A stretch of DNA of 64,000 bases from Lasiosphaeria ovina (GCA_033439765.1 JAULSN010000004.1:940001-1004000), one strand, 5' to 3'. Shown: positions 46,953-58,678, numbered from the stretch's first letter. Made by a program: numbers and translations. The notes: generated by a model from the letters alone, not told the origin.

Positions 46953-48440
46953 ATGAGGTTCCTCTCCTCCATCTCCTTGGCGCTGCCGGCCCTCTCGGCT
47001 GCCGCCACCATCCCCAGGGGTGCGTCCAAGCTCAAGTGCAAGCCGTTGGTAAGCTCCGAGCAGCTCCAGGGGCTGGTCAAGCTCGATGGTCTCCTCGCCA
47101 GCGCCCAGAAGCTGCAGGACTTTGCCGACGCCAACGACCACAACCGCGCCTTTGGCAGCCCCGGCCACAACGCCACCGTCGACTACCTGTACAACACCCT
47201 CTCGGCGCTCGACTACTACGACGTGACCAAGCAGGCCTTCACCGACATCTTCTCGGCGGGCTCGGCTAAGCTCACCGTGGCCGGCAGCGACGTAGACGCC
47301 CATATCCTGACCTACACTCCCGGCGGCACCGCCACCAGCACGCTCGTCGCCGTGTCCAATCTGGGCTGCGACGCCGCCGACTTCCCGGCCGGGGCCGCGG
47401 GCAAGGTGGTGCTCATCTCGCGCGGCAGCTGCACGTTCGCCATCAAGGCGACCAACGCTAAGACAGCCGGTGCCGTTGGCGCCATCATCTACAACAACGC
47501 GCCGGGCACCATTAGCGGCACACTCGGCGAGCCATTTGGCGCGTATGCGCCCGTCGTCAGCATCACGCAGGTAGAGGGTGAGGCCATCCTTGCGAAGGTT
47601 GCCGCGGGCCCCGTCGAGGTCATCCTTGACGTCAATGCCGTCGTCGAGGAGCGCGTCACCTTCAACGTCATCGCCGAGACCAAGCAGGGCGACCACGACA
47701 ACGTGCTGGTGCTGGGCGGCCACACCGACTCGGTGTCTGACGGCCCGGGCATCAACGACGACGGCTCCGGCACCGTCGGCATCCTCAACGTGGCCGTCGC
47801 GCTGTCGCAGTTCAAGGTCAAGAACGCCGTGCGCTTCGGCTTCTGGTCGGGCGAGGAGTTCGGCCTGCTGGGCTCCAACTTCTACGTCGAGCAGCTGAGC
47901 AGCAACGCGGCCGAGCTCGCCAAGATCCGCGCGTACCTCAACTTCGACATGATCGCCAGCCCCAACCCCATCTACGGCATCTACGACGGCGACGGCAGTG
48001 GGTTCGGCACCGCCGGGCCGGCCGGCTCCGACATCATCGAGAAGGACTTTGAGGACTTCTACGCGGCCAAAGGCTCTGCGCACGTGCCGTCCGAGTTCGA
48101 CGGACGGTCCGACTACTTAGCGTTCATCGACGCAGGCATCCCGGCGGGCGGCCTGTTCACGGGCGCCGAGGGGATCAAGACAGTCGAAGAGGCGGCGCTG
48201 TTCGGCGGCGAGGCCGGTCAACCGTACGACGTCAACTACCACGGCCCCGGCGACGACGTCACCAACCTCAATCTCGACGCCTTCCTGCTCAACAGCAAGA
48301 GCATCGCCAACTCGGTCGCCAAGTACGCCCTCAGTTTCGACTCGCTGCCGCCCGTCGCTGCCCGCAACAGCAAGCGCGCTGATGTTGCGCCGCGGTCGGC
48401 CAAGCGCAAGGGTCGCCCGCACGGCCTCGACTTTGAGTAG
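46953..48440 (+). CDS. Secreted M28 aminopeptidase with PA domain
   Basis: One exon, 495 residues from the ATG at 46953, where a signal peptide begins (MRFLSSISLALPALSAAATI). A PA domain (about 125-225, LISRGSCTFAIKATNAK) is inserted before the catalytic part. The zinc ligands and base are visible: GGHTDS (His 257), INDDGSG (Asp about 269), WSGEEFGLLGS (Glu 301/302), NFDMIASPN (Asp 332) and YHGPGDD. This matches fungal leucine aminopeptidase 2/aminopeptidase Y (M28A), which removes N-terminal residues from peptides outside the cell. A basic tail (KRADVAPRSAKRKGR) follows the enzyme domain. The long upstream in-frame extension lacks family similarity and would bury the signal peptide, so I reject it. 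Confidence 0.92.
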   Translation: MRFLSSISLALPALSAAATIPRGASKLKCKPLVSSEQLQGLVKLDGLLASAQKLQDFADANDHNRAFGSPGHNATVDYLYNTLSALDYYDVTKQAFTDIFSAGSAKLTVAGSDVDAHILTYTPGGTATSTLVAVSNLGCDAADFPAGAAGKVVLISRGSCTFAIKATNAKTAGAVGAIIYNNAPGTISGTLGEPFGAYAPVVSITQVEGEAILAKVAAGPVEVILDVNAVVEERVTFNVIAETKQGDHDNVLVLGGHTDSVSDGPGINDDGSGTVGILNVAVALSQFKVKNAVRFGFWSGEEFGLLGSNFYVEQLSSNAAELAKIRAYLNFDMIASPNPIYGIYDGDGSGFGTAGPAGSDIIEKDFEDFYAAKGSAHVPSEFDGRSDYLAFIDAGIPAGGLFTGAEGIKTVEEAALFGGEAGQPYDVNYHGPGDDVTNLNLDAFLLNSKSIANSVAKYALSFDSLPPVAARNSKRADVAPRSAKRKGRPHGLDFE

Positions 48441-48482
48441 GCGCAAAACGGCCTGGCAGGGCATGACATGACATTCACTCAT

Positions 48483-48506
48483 TTCTTCTTCTTCTTCTTC
48501 TTCTTC
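48483..48506 (+). repeat. TTC microsatellite
   Basis: Eight uninterrupted TTC units, 43 bases after the aminopeptidase stop. Confidence 0.9.
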
Positions 48507-48837
48507 ATGACTAAAGCTAGGGACGCGAGAGGATGATTAATATCTGCATATTCATGTCTGTAACTGGCCATGTCCAATGTATAATCACGCACATAATACT
48601 ACGCTGCCATGTACCTTTATATGTAAATAATTAATATCCAGAAGTCAAGCCCAATCGTGACTTGAGTCCCTCACCTGCCCACCACTGCTTCTAAATACCC
48701 CTGACCAAGAGGCACCTTTGAACCTCACTATGTTTTCCTGGCTTTAGCCAACCAGGTAAATAACAACCAAGCCGGTTACAACAGTCTCCCCGTCCAGGCC
48801 ACCACTCAGGCTAGGTAACTATCACATGCTCACCCCG

Positions 48838-48873
48838 TTGCCTCCGGCGGGCTGCTCGCTGCGCTCGAAAGGC
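48838..48873 (-). repeat. Dispersed GC-rich short element, copy E (short form)
   Basis: On the minus strand it reads TTTCGAGCGCAGCGAGCAGC then CCGCCGGAGGCAACG. It lacks the central GGGGCCCCCGGAGGG block of copies B, C and D. Confidence 0.65.
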
Positions 48874-48922
48874 CTTTGCCCACACACTCCCCAACCACTC
48901 ACTCCGCAGCCACCTCCTTCCC

Positions 48923-49962
48923 CTACCAGTCCTCCTTCCCGCCCAAATACCGATACACAACCCTCGAGTCTCGGTCCCTACAGTCCTCCGCCTCGCTCGC
49001 AGCAGCGTACACGCCCAGTCCCGCCGCACCCAACACATTCCTCGCACCGACATGCCGCGCCATAGCCACTGCCAGCCCGATATCCTTGCGCATCAGCTGG
49101 ACACGAAACCCGCCGACATAGCCATGTGACGACGGCGCGGCCGCGCACACGCCAGGCACAGGATTGAACACGTCGCAAATTGTATTCTGCGCAGTGCCCG
49201 CTTTAAACACGGACGCAAGCACGTCCGCCCGGATCCCCGCACGCATACCCATGTCCATGGCCTCGGATGTCGCGATCGTTATCAGGCCTGACAGGTAGTT
49301 GTTGGACAGTTTGGCTGCCAGCCCAAGCGATGCGCCGCCGCACGGGATGGTTTTGCTGCCCATGGGCTGCAGGAGGGATGTTAGGCGCGGGAGCGTGGGG
49401 TCTGAGGGGGACGCGCCGACGAAGAAGGCGACGGTTGCGCGTTCCGCGCCGAGGACCCCGCCGCTGACCGGCGCGTCGTAGAAGGATGTCCCTGGGGAGT
49501 GCGTGGCGAGTTGCGAGCGGATGTGCAGGTTCGTGGCGGTGTCGATGGTTGAGGAGTCGATGAGCAGTTTTGTGCTGGTTTGGTCGAGGGCCGCGATGAT
49601 GCCGGTTGAGGGGTTGAGATACACGGACTTGACGTGCGCGCCCTCCGGGAGCATGGTCAGCACGACCTCCTGGGGTATGTTAGCAGGCGTTTTTTTCTCT
49701 TTTTTTCTTTGAAGGGAACTTGGGAAGGGGGATTGGGGGTCTCGCGCACCGCGTTCTGCGCCACTTCCCGTGCGCTGCCGCACTTGACCACGATTGTCGG
49801 GAACAAGGCGTGCAGCTCGTTCACGGCCGCCGCCACGATGTCGTGCACGTACAGGTGCGCGCCGGCTGGGAGCGCCTTGGCGAGGTTGGTGGCCATCGGC
49901 TTGCCCATGGCACCCAGCCCGACAAAGCCCATGGCAATGGGCAGGCTGCTGTCAGACGACAT
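48923..49962 (-). CDS. 3-hydroxyisobutyrate-dehydrogenase-family protein, paralogue 1
   Basis: Two exons, 49962-49750 and 49669-48923, give about 319 residues. The NAD(P) motif is MGFVGLGAMGKPMATNLA. EVVLTMLPEGAHVKSVYL and LLIDSSTIDTAT follow, then the substrate loop YDAPVSGGVLGAERATVAFF. The catalytic lysine region is GLAAKLSNNYLSGL, and GYVGGFRVQLMRKDIGLAV lies in the helical C-terminal domain. Beta-hydroxyacid dehydrogenases of this type oxidise hydroxyisobutyrate, tartronate semialdehyde or related acids. It has a paralogue at 61964-63110 and is divergent from a lactonase-like gene, 996 bases away. The branch-point and acceptor CTAACATACCCCAG support the intron. Confidence 0.88.
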
Positions 49963-50958
49963 ATTTTAATTAGTAAGAAAGTGCCAGGAAGTTGATGACT
50001 GGTCCTGTGTAGCGTGTGAGGATGTGAGGTAGCAATGGGCTGAGACTGTAGGCAGGCAGAACTCGAGGTATGTAAACAAAAGAAAAACGGTGCTTGTGTG
50101 CGGGGAAGCGGCTTCTCCAATAGCTTCAATCGCGTGGCTTTGCCATTTCAACTATCGCGATATCCACTGTTGTAATTAGCTACCCCAAATAAGCGTTCTT
50201 CTGCTTCAATCCGGTCTTTGCCATAGCTTAGCGGGAGAAGCCTAGTAAAAACATGCCATGCATAGCTCTAGGCAATTTAGCTGCGGTACAAGGGCCGAGA
50301 TCTTGGCTCAAGCGTCAAGTTGGGAATAGCTATAGCTAAATCAAGGAAATGGATAGAGCTAGGTGAGCAGACAACTGAAGGGCTATGATAAATGCTTGCT
50401 CCATTGGGCTTTATTCATTTAAACTATTATGTATTCATTCTGACAGCTATGTTCACGTTCCTGTAGCTACGTATGTGAGAAAGGGAATTTGTCGAAGGTG
50501 TAGCTACTTAACTAATCGAATGATATTTAGTAGTCTTGCTAAAAGATTGCTTCGCTTTCTGGCCACGAGCAACCCTTGTATAAGTTGGGTGAAAGATTCC
50601 CTCTGGATAGCGCGACGCGTCAGATGGTAGTACAACGTCCGCGCCAGAAACAAGTGCCGTTCCATCTAGCTGTCTCATACGCGTGCTGCAAGTGGTTCGT
50701 CTACGTCCCTCACAGCCGCAACAGTTCAGCCATGCCATGCAGTTACTAACAGCACAAGATGCACATATATCCTGACGGAAACACACTAGCCGGAGAATGG
50801 AGCAGCGACGCAATTGAGCGGGGGAGGGGGCAGTCCAGAGAGACAAGATGACACTGGACAGCGGATTGGAGAAGTGAAGGGACTACAACACATACTCAAC
50901 ACTCAACAGCCTCCCATCTCTCCCAACTCGCCCGCCACTCACACTTCATTCATCCGCC
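49963..50958. promoter_or_regulatory. Divergent spacer of HIBADH-like and MBL-like genes
   Basis: About 1 kb between two divergent start codons. No gene is recognised, so it should hold the promoters of both. A purine-rich GCGGGGGAGGGGGCAG block lies at 50817-50832, near the MBL side. Confidence 0.45.
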
Positions 50959-52118
50959 ATGGCCACCGCTCGCACCCCAGGCCCGCGGCCCGCGATCGTG
51001 CGCGTCAGCGCGCTGCACGGCGGGCACTTTTCGATCCCCGAAGAGAACTTTGTGCAGCCGTGCTCGCCGGGGGCGCGGAGCACGGTGCCGTCGCTGTGCT
51101 TCCTAGTCGAGCACGAAGAGGTTCCGTCTGACAGCAACACGGCAAGAAAACCGACGCGCGTCGTGTTCGACCTCGGCGTCCGTCGCAACGTCGCCCGCTA
51201 CGCCGAGCCCATCCGCCGCCATGTCGCCCTGCGCCAGCCCATGGACACGCGGCCCGACGTGGTTGACAGCCTGGCGCGCGGCGAACTAACGCCGGATGAC
51301 ATTGATTTTGTCGTTTACTCGCACGTGGGTTGCTTTCTGTTTGTTGACGGTTCCGCATAATTATTATGGAGTGTGGTTTAAATAAAGTGCGAGCTGTGCT
51401 TTGTTTTTATTTTTATTTATTTTCATCGATAATGGCAGTATCATATCTAGACCCGCGATGTCTCGGCTGTCTTACGAACTCCAGCTAGGTGCACTGGGAC
51501 CACGTCGGCGACCCGGCGCCGTTCAGCCGCAGCACATTTGTCGTTGGCCACGGCTCGCTAGCCGTGCTGGCGGGCCGCTCGCCGGAGCTGCGAGGCAGCC
51601 ACTCGTTCTTCGAGGCGGACCTGCTCAACCCGGCGCGCACCGTCGAGTTGCCCGACCCCTCGGCCAATAGTAACACCACAGCTGTTGCAGAAGCGGCGCC
51701 TTTCACCAAGCCGTGGCAACCGCTCGCCGAGCTGCGCCTGCCTGCCACGCTCGACGTGTTTGGCGACGGCAGCCTGCTTGTCATCGACGCGCCGGGGCAC
51801 CTGCCGGGCCACGTCAACCTGCTAGCGCGCGTCGAGGGTGAGGGCGAGGATGGCGCCACCCGTTGGGTGTACCTGGCAGGCGACGCGTGCCACGACCGGC
51901 GGATCCTGCGCGGCGAGCGGCGCATCGGCGAGTGGCGCGACGCCCACGGCCAAGTGTGCTGCATCCACGCCGACCGGCCGCGCGCTGAATCGACTATCGA
52001 CATGGTCCGCGGGTTGGAGGAGGCGGGGGTTGAGGTCGTGTTTGCGCACGATGTTGAGTGGGAGAAGGACGAGAAGAACCAGGGCCGCTTCTTCGGGGCC
52101 GGAGTTGAGCACGGGTAG
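50959..52118 (+). CDS. Lactonase-like metallo-beta-lactamase-fold hydrolase, paralogue 1
   Basis: Two exons, 50959-51324 and 51489-52118, give about 331 residues. The 164-base intron falls inside the zinc motif: VVYSH joins VHWDHVGDP to give HxHxDH. Other ligands are in IDAPGHLPGHVN, AGDACHDRR and VVFAHDVEW. The N-terminal ALHGGHFSIPEENF and STVPSLCFLV are like AHL-lactonase-related fungal proteins, which open lactone rings in the cytosol. It is a paralogue of 60181-61239. It is divergent from a HIBADH-like gene and upstream of two CMD-like genes. The substrate is not known. Without splicing the frame stops at once, so the intron is needed. Confidence 0.87.
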
Positions 52119-53033
52119 GGCTGTTTGTTATTCTGCTGGGTGGCTATTTGTTCTTCCCTGTTTGCTGTCAGTTATTACATTCATCTTGACTTTGGAGTTG
52201 CCGTAAATATGACTCGGCTAGAACGCCTCATTCTGATTTCTTTATCGACGGCAAAGCCTAGTTACTAAGAAATCGTGATAGTAAACACATTTTATTAAAC
52301 CCCTTTTCGGGATTCACTGAAGATTTATTTACGCTCAGTGGTGTTCTCCATATTGACGTCTAATTATCTCTAAGGTTATGATGGAAGTAAATGTATTTGC
52401 TTATTTGTTCATCAACTCGACCGAGGAGCAACTTCTACCTCTGGCTTTCAAAGGAGGTCAAAGTGTACTTGGCAATGCAGAATTTTCTTGCCGGCTGCAA
52501 GTTGAAAATCTGCACATATTTCTCAGGTCTGCCTAATACAGCTGTCTCAGTCATCCATCATGCGTTTGGGACACGTCAAAGTCGATTTTCATCTTATTCA
52601 TCCGTCTCCTTCCTAACCCCAACATCTGACATCCGACAATGCCAACCCAGGCGTTCCCCATTTACCGTCTCTTGGCTTCCCCAACGCCGCCGTTTCCCCA
52701 CAAGACACAACTTCCCCTTCCCCTTCCCCTCACCACGTGGCTCCTGCATCGGAGAAGCTTCATGTCTGTCCAATGTGGGGGTACAGAACACGCAACTGAC
52801 AGTGCAGCGCATCAAGACGCCAGCGAAGTGCCTCGCTTCCATCTGCCGAGAGGGGTACGGCAGCATGGCCAGCAGAGATGCCATTGCAGCTCGGCGAGGG
52901 TGCGGGGGCTGACCACACATGCAATGCACCGGCCAGACACGGCCCAGGCTCGCCCGAGGAGGCTATTCTCTAATCTCTTCTGGCGTCGCGCCGGCTCCCA
53001 CCCCAGTAGACACCAACGCACACCACCGTGACC
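52119..53033. promoter_or_regulatory. Upstream region of the first CMD-like gene
   Basis: No gene is seen. The motifs CTTCCCCAAC (52676-52685) and GTTTCCCCAC (52692-52701) sit 330-360 bases before the start codon and recur upstream of the second CMD-like gene; CTTCCCCAAC also recurs upstream of the second HIBADH-like gene. Confidence 0.5.
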
Positions 53034-53899
53034 ATGGCCGCAGACGGGCAGACGACGCAGCAGCAGCGCGACACGTTCACTCGCCGGGTCGGCGCCGACG
53101 CCTTCCACGACGGCTGGGCGTCCATCCTCGCACTATCCCCCGAATTTTTCTCAGCCAGCGTGTCGCTATCCGCCGTGCCGCGCGAAAAAGGCCACCTGTC
53201 GCGCAAAGACCAGGCACTGATCGGGCTGGCCGTCGACAGCGCGGCGACGCACCTGTACGCGCCGGGGATCCGGGCGCACGCGGCGGCGGCGCTGCGCGAG
53301 GGCGCGACGGTGGCCGAGCTGGTCGAGGTGGTCGAGCTGGCGAGCACGCTGGGGATTCATGCCTGCAACATTGGCGTGCCGCTGCTCGTTGATGTCTTGC
53401 GTGAGGAGGGCTTATTCCAGGACGAGATTGCGAAGCCGTTCGACAGCGTGCAGGAGCGGCTCAAGGCCGAGTTTGCTGCCAAGCGCGGGTACTGGCATGC
53501 GTTCTGGGAGGATTTCCTCAGGCTCGACCCGGAGTTCTTTGCCGCGTATCTCGAGTTCTCGAGCGTGCCCTGGACCAAGGACGTGCCCGGCGCGGCGACG
53601 GGCGGCAGGGGCGTGCTGGAGCCCAAGGTATGTCGTCTTGTATCCCACACGTAATTGTGGGTGGCTGACTGTGCTGGCTGCAGATGAAGGAGCTCGTGTA
53701 CTGCGCGTTCGACTGCGCGTCGACGCACCTCTACGTGCCGGGCCTCAAGCTGCACATGAAGAACGCGCTGGGCTACGGCGCCACACCCCACGAGATTGTC
53801 GAGGTGCTCGAGATTGCCACGCTGCTGAGCCTGCACACGGCCCACGTGGCGGCGCCCATCATCGCCGAGCTGGCTGCCGCCTTAGGGGCTGCCGCATGA
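53034..53899 (+). CDS. Carboxymuconolactone-decarboxylase-family protein, two CMD domains
   Basis: Two exons, 53034-53627 and 53684-53899, give about 269 residues. Two CMD repeats are visible. The first is LSRKDQALIGLAVDSAATHLY...GIRAHAAAALREGATVAELVEVVELAS. The second is MKELVYCAFDCASTHLY...GLKLHMKNALGYGATPHEIVEVLEIA. CMD/AhpD-fold proteins decarboxylate carboxymuconolactone or act as peroxidase partners. The CxxC pair of AhpD is absent, so a decarboxylase or another non-redox role is likelier. It lies 501 bases upstream of a single-domain CMD gene on the same strand. Its upstream region carries the shared motif CTTCCCCAAC. Confidence 0.85.
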
Positions 53900-54400
53900 T
53901 GTTGTGTGCGTCTTGTATCTACGTAATTACCTAGCTATATCTTCAACTTCGTGGGTTGTTTTGTGTGCGTCGGTGGGATATGTCTTGAATGCCTACATAG
54001 AACTGCACGTGCTTGACCTATTCTAAACTGCCTGGTCACAGCTAGACTAGAATACCCCAAGATGTCCACTGCAAATCAGTATTCCCCTCTCGCGCCTCCA
54101 CTCTCCCCGGAGTCTCCACAAGCACCAGTGTCATGCCAAATAAGTGCGTCGAGTTTGACCCCAACGACGCGATGTTGGGGAAGCTGGGTGCCAATATGAT
54201 TCGGGTTTCCCCACGCACAGCTTGACTGCCTTACTTGATTCTTGCAGCATCAACTATCTATCCCAAATCTTCTGGCCTTCCTCTAGGTCATTACCGCCAT
54301 CACATCAATATCGTCTTTGCAAAACAAACAAAACAAAACAAAACACACCACCCACACAAACTCACCCGCACCCCAAACACACCCCAAACACACAGCCACC
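53900..54400. promoter_or_regulatory. Upstream region of the second CMD-like gene
   Basis: No gene is seen. CTTCCCCAAC occurs on the minus strand at 54174-54183 and GTTTCCCCAC at 54205-54214. A CA-rich leader with repeated CAAAA units (54320-54345) precedes the start codon. Confidence 0.5.
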
Positions 54401-54853
54401 ATGAGCACCGACCCCAGCCTCGACGCACTGCACAAGCAGCTCTTCGAAGCCGGCCTCGCGGTACGGCGCAGCGTCGTCGGCGACGCGTACGTGACGCGGG
54501 CGCTGGCCAACGGGGCGACCGAGTTCAGCCGGCCAGGCCAAGAGCTGGTGACGGAGTGGTGCTGGGGGTACGCGTGGACGCGGCCGGGGCTGGAGCGGCG
54601 TGAGCGGTCGCTGCTCAACATCGGCATGCTGATGGCGCTGAACCGCGGGCCCGAGCTGGCCGTGCACGTGCGCGGCGCCCGCAACAACGGGCTGTCCGAG
54701 GCGGAGATCCGCGAGGCGATTCTGCATTGTACCACGTACTGCGGTGTGCCGGCCGGCGTGGACGCTATGAAGATTGCCGAGCGCGTGCTGGATGAGATGG
54801 CGGAGAAGGGCGAGATGGCGAGGGAGCTGGGGGCCAAGGCCAAGACGGTCTAG
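54401..54853 (+). CDS. 4-carboxymuconolactone-decarboxylase-like protein
   Basis: One exon, 150 residues, the usual length of single-domain gamma-carboxymuconolactone decarboxylases. It has the family order RRSVVGDAYVTRAL, LVTEWCWGYAWTRPGLERR, RSLLNIGMLMALNR, LAVHVRGARNNGLSEAEI and REAILHCTTYCGVPAG. This is closer to the bacterial PcaC pattern than the two-domain neighbour. It should act in the cytosol on a lactone or beta-keto acid; the exact substrate is not known. Its start has a strong Kozak context (GCCACCATGAG). It shares two upstream motifs with the first CMD-like gene. Confidence 0.88.
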   Translation: MSTDPSLDALHKQLFEAGLAVRRSVVGDAYVTRALANGATEFSRPGQELVTEWCWGYAWTRPGLERRERSLLNIGMLMALNRGPELAVHVRGARNNGLSEAEIREAILHCTTYCGVPAGVDAMKIAERVLDEMAEKGEMARELGAKAKTV

Positions 54854-55207
54854 TGTCGTGGTTGGTAGGGTTGTTTCTTGGGAGTTGTGATATGTAATTG
54901 TGGCTAATATGGCCCATGGATTTGGCATTCATTCCTATTGTCTTATTAGTTGGACATTCACGGGTCTGGGTGGCTTAAGCATTCACGGCTACAGGACATA
55001 GGCTGGTTACACGACCGGTTGAGCAGACGGCCCATGGAGATCTCGGCCGAAGCGTCGGTGGAGTCGGAGTGGATGCCGATCAGCGGACGACAGCAGCGTG
55101 CAGAAGCATGAGGGGTAGTTAGTCTTGGCCCCAGCGGCGGCCGTGTCTCGCTGTCTCGCACACACGGGCACACGGGCACACGGGCACCCTTAACAATCAC
55201 ATCCAGC
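54854..55207. other. Intergenic, upstream of regulator
   Basis: No gene is seen. A short tandem of GGCACAC units lies at about 55160-55186, just before the regulator start. Confidence 0.5.
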
Positions 55208-58070
55208 ATGACCAGCCTCTCGTCTCCCGTGCCGCACACGCTAGACCACATCGTCGTCAAGCCCAAGCGCTTCCAGTGCGCCCGCTGCCAGCGCCTGTTT
55301 GCCCGCCTCGAGCACCTGCAGCGCCATGAGCGGACCCGTGAGTTGACTGTTGAGTGTTGAGAGAGATGCTGTTGATGATCAGCCGCTCATGCCCTCGCCA
55401 CGTAGACACGCAAGAGCGCCCGTTTCTGTGCAGTCAGTGCGACTCCAGGTTCACGCGGAGGTGAGTGCTAGAACCGACGGGAGGTGTGCCTGGCTGATAA
55501 TTATGTCTAGTGACCTTCTGATCCGTCACGAGCGGCTCTCGCATGGCAGAGATGGATCCGACCCGCGGACCCAGGCCACGCACCGCCCGTCCGTGTCGAC
55601 CGGAGACGGCGTCGCCAAGCGGCCCAGGACGGCGCCCCGTGGCAGGAACAGGAGCGGCAGCGGAAGCGGGGGCGGGCTGCGGCGCCACCAACCGTCGCCC
55701 CCCCGGGACCTCCTGACCCCCAGACACTCACCCCAAGCCCAGCAGCCGCTAGGTCTAGAGGCTTCGATCTTGGCGCTAGGAGAATACGAGTCTGCCACGC
55801 TGGCTGCCGACGACGCGGCTTTCGACGCGGTGCTGACCACATCACCCCAGTTTGGCGCGTACCCCGCTTCAGCCGGGACCGGCGCCGAGGGGTTTGTTGA
55901 CGCTGATGGCATAGCCTTTGTGCAGAAGCAGCAGCAGCAGCAGCAGCAGCCGCAGCCAGACCTAAGCCCAGCCGTGGAGGCGTCTGCACCTGCACCGGCT
56001 AGCGACGACGCACTCGGCAGCTTCACCGACTTCCTCGACATGGGCGCCTTCTCGTCGTTCCACTTTGCGCCGTCCGAGCAGCCGCTGCCCCCTTTTTCGT
56101 TCGAGTCGTTTGGGGATCTGGGCGACGCAGGCGACGACAACAACATGCCTGAAGAGCGTCTTTCCTCCAATACTAGCCACGACATCAGCTCCTTCTCGCG
56201 GTTCGGCTCGCGCCTGCCATCGTTGCAGCCCGACGACCCCGAGCCCGCTCAGCACCACGAACACGAGCCAGATCACCCCCTCTCCCTCTCCCTCTTCGCC
56301 CCAACCCCAAAGCACGTCTCCGATATCTCGGCGGCAGACCGGCAAGCCATGGCCGACGCTATCAGCCCGTTCGCCGTCGTCCTCCCGCAGACCTTCACAC
56401 TACCCACGCGCCTCGCACTGGCGCGCTACGTGCGCGCCTACGTCGACGGCTTCCACGACCACCTGCCGTTCCTGCACGTCGCGTCCATGGCCGCCGGCAC
56501 TGTGGCGGTCGAGCTGCTGCTGGCCATGGCCGCCGTCGGCGCGCAGTACTGCTTCGAGCAGGCCCGCGGCGTCGACCTATTCCATGCCGCGCGCGCCATC
56601 GCCCTAGAGCGGATTCGGCGGAGGGATGCCTGCGCCGCGGAGCTGGGGTATGGCTGTCAAGGTGGTTTTGCTGTTCGTGGGTCTGAGGGGAATTTGATAG
56701 ATAACAGCGCAGAGCCGGCTGGAGATGGCGATGCAGGTGGGACCGCCAGCCCTGAGCCAACATCTGGCTGTCCCCGTGCCGCCAGCGGGCTACCGTGCAC
56801 TGCAGCCATCCCGGCCGACGACCTCATGCAATCGGCGCAGGCGCTGCTGCTGCTGATGGCCATGGCGACGTGGGGGAACGACGGGTCCATCACGCGCGAG
56901 GCGGTGGCGCTGCAGAGCGTGCTGGCGAGCGTGGTGCGCGACGACGACGGGCTGGCCGCGCCCGATCCTTCGGGGGTACCGTGCTGCTGGGCCGGCTGGG
57001 CGCGGGGCGAGTCGGTGCTGCGCACCAAGGAGATTGTCTTCTGCTTCTTCAACCTGCACACCATCGTCTACGACCTGCCGCCGCTGATCCTCAACGCCGA
57101 GCTGCGCCTGCGCCTGCCGTGCGCCGCCGCCGCCTTCCGCGCCGACACCCCCGCCAAGTGGCGTGCTGCCACTGCCATCACTCCTGGCCGCCCCCCACTA
57201 TTCCACGACGCCTTGCGCCGACTGTTCCAGCTTACACCCGAAGCCGACACGGCCGCCGCCCGCCCGTCTTCCCTCGGCAACTACGTGCTGATCCACGCCA
57301 TCATCCAACACATCTTCCTCGTACGTCAGACCGCCAGCAGCAGCTACCCCGACTTTCTCAGCGCCACCCACCGCCCGGCCGAGCTGCCGGCCGAGCACGC
57401 AGCACCACTAGAACGGGCGCTGCGCAACTGGCAGCGCAGCTGGGAGCGCAGCCCCGAGTCATCGCTAAGCCCGTCAAACACACCACACGGGCCGGTCGCC
57501 TTCAACTCGACGGCCCTGCTGCGCCTCGCATACGTGCGGCTGGCCATGGACACGGGGCCGGGACGCGCGCTGGGGACGCGCGACCCGGCGGCCATTGCGC
57601 GCGCGCTGCTCGCACTGCCCCTTGCCCTACCAACCACCACGGGAACGGCGCCGCGGCTGCTGCGCGCCCTCCTGCACGCGGCGCACGCGCTCAGCATCCC
57701 CGTCAAGATCGGCGTGCGGCTGGTGGCGCGCGCGCAGACGTTCCTGTGGAGCATCCAGCACGCGCTGTGCAGCCTGGAGTGCGCGCTGCTGCTGAGCAAG
57801 TGGCTCGAGGCCGTGTCCGTGAGAAGAACAGTGCTGACAGCCGACGAGCGGCGCGTGCTGGGGATTGTCAGGACTATGTTGGACGAGACCGAGTTTGCGG
57901 TGCCGTTGGGGTTGGGCGTCGATGACCCGGAGACGGCGAGGCGGATTAATAGTGGCGTGCTGCGCGTGTGGGCGACGATTTTTCGCGGCGCGCAGACCTG
58001 GGCGGTTGTCGATGTTATTGGCTGCGCGCTGCACTTGTATGCTGATATGTTGGAGGGGGCAGGCGTGTAG
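55208..58070 (+). CDS. C2H2 zinc-finger plus fungal-trans regulator
   Basis: Three exons, 55208-55337, 55406-55460 and 55511-58070, give about 914 residues. Two C2H2 fingers are assembled across the introns. The first is CARCQRLFARLEHLQRHERTH (C-x2-C-x12-H-x3-H). The second starts CSQCDSRFTRSDLLIRH and ends LSH (x12, x4). A basic stretch (KRPRTAPRGRNRSG), a Gln run coded by CAG repeats (55926-55950) and a large fungal_trans/MHR domain follow, with YVDGFHDHLPFLHVASM, EIVFCFFNLHTIVYDLPP and KIGVRLVARAQTFLW. This architecture is typical of pathway-specific regulators. Fingers of this class often bind CCCC-type sites, and neighbouring promoters share CTTCCCCAAC; it is therefore the best candidate controller of the block. 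Confidence 0.88.
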
Positions 58071-58678
58071 GTGTTGTTGTGTTAGGTGGGTGGTGATAGC
58101 TTTGGGTGGTTCAGAGTTCGGGCAGGGCAGGGGCGAAAAGGGGCTGTGTTTGTTACCCCTGAACGGTCACTCAAATTGAGTATTTACAGACAACAGTATA
58201 TCAAGGGTCTAGCCCTATTGATGACTGTTCCCACCCATCGGATCGGGGCTGGTTGAGAATGCAGAATACGAAAATGCTTTGCCATATCATCTTCAGCCTC
58301 AAGTTTAAGAGGCTCACATTAGATTGGATCGCTGTCGTGGGTCAAAAAAGAGACTTTACACACAACAGCGAACAAAGTGGACTGCCTGCTGTGTTTTATT
58401 CTCAATTGGCCATAACAGTTGACCTTATGTAACTTATGATACAAGGAGTTATGAGGACGTTCGTCATCTTGCGTTGTCGTGAAATAATTACGAGTTTGAG
58501 CAGGAATAAAATAGAATTACAACCTGATTGCCACCATGTGTTCGTCCAACTTGAATAGGTCAACTCCAAATACGTAACAACCCAAGAGCCTGCCATGGCC
58601 TTGTTGGTTGCTTGGTATAGTATCTTCCAACAGACATAACCCAGCTTACGCTCAACAAGACGCTATAAAGTAGCAACA
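58071..58678. other. Convergent 3' flanks
   Basis: AT-richer spacer; no gene is seen. Confidence 0.5.

Larger units (their letters stand above)
48441..48922. other. Convergent 3' flanks
   Basis: Holds an eight-copy TTC microsatellite (48483-48506) and dispersed element copy E (48838-48873). No gene is seen. Confidence 0.55.

Noticed and set aside
46917..48083. 388-codon minus-strand frame over the aminopeptidase
   Set aside because: Antisense shadow of a well-supported M28 enzyme.
52391..52912. 173-codon open frame between MBL1 and CMD1
   Set aside because: No family pattern; it overlaps the shared promoter motifs and reads like leader sequence.
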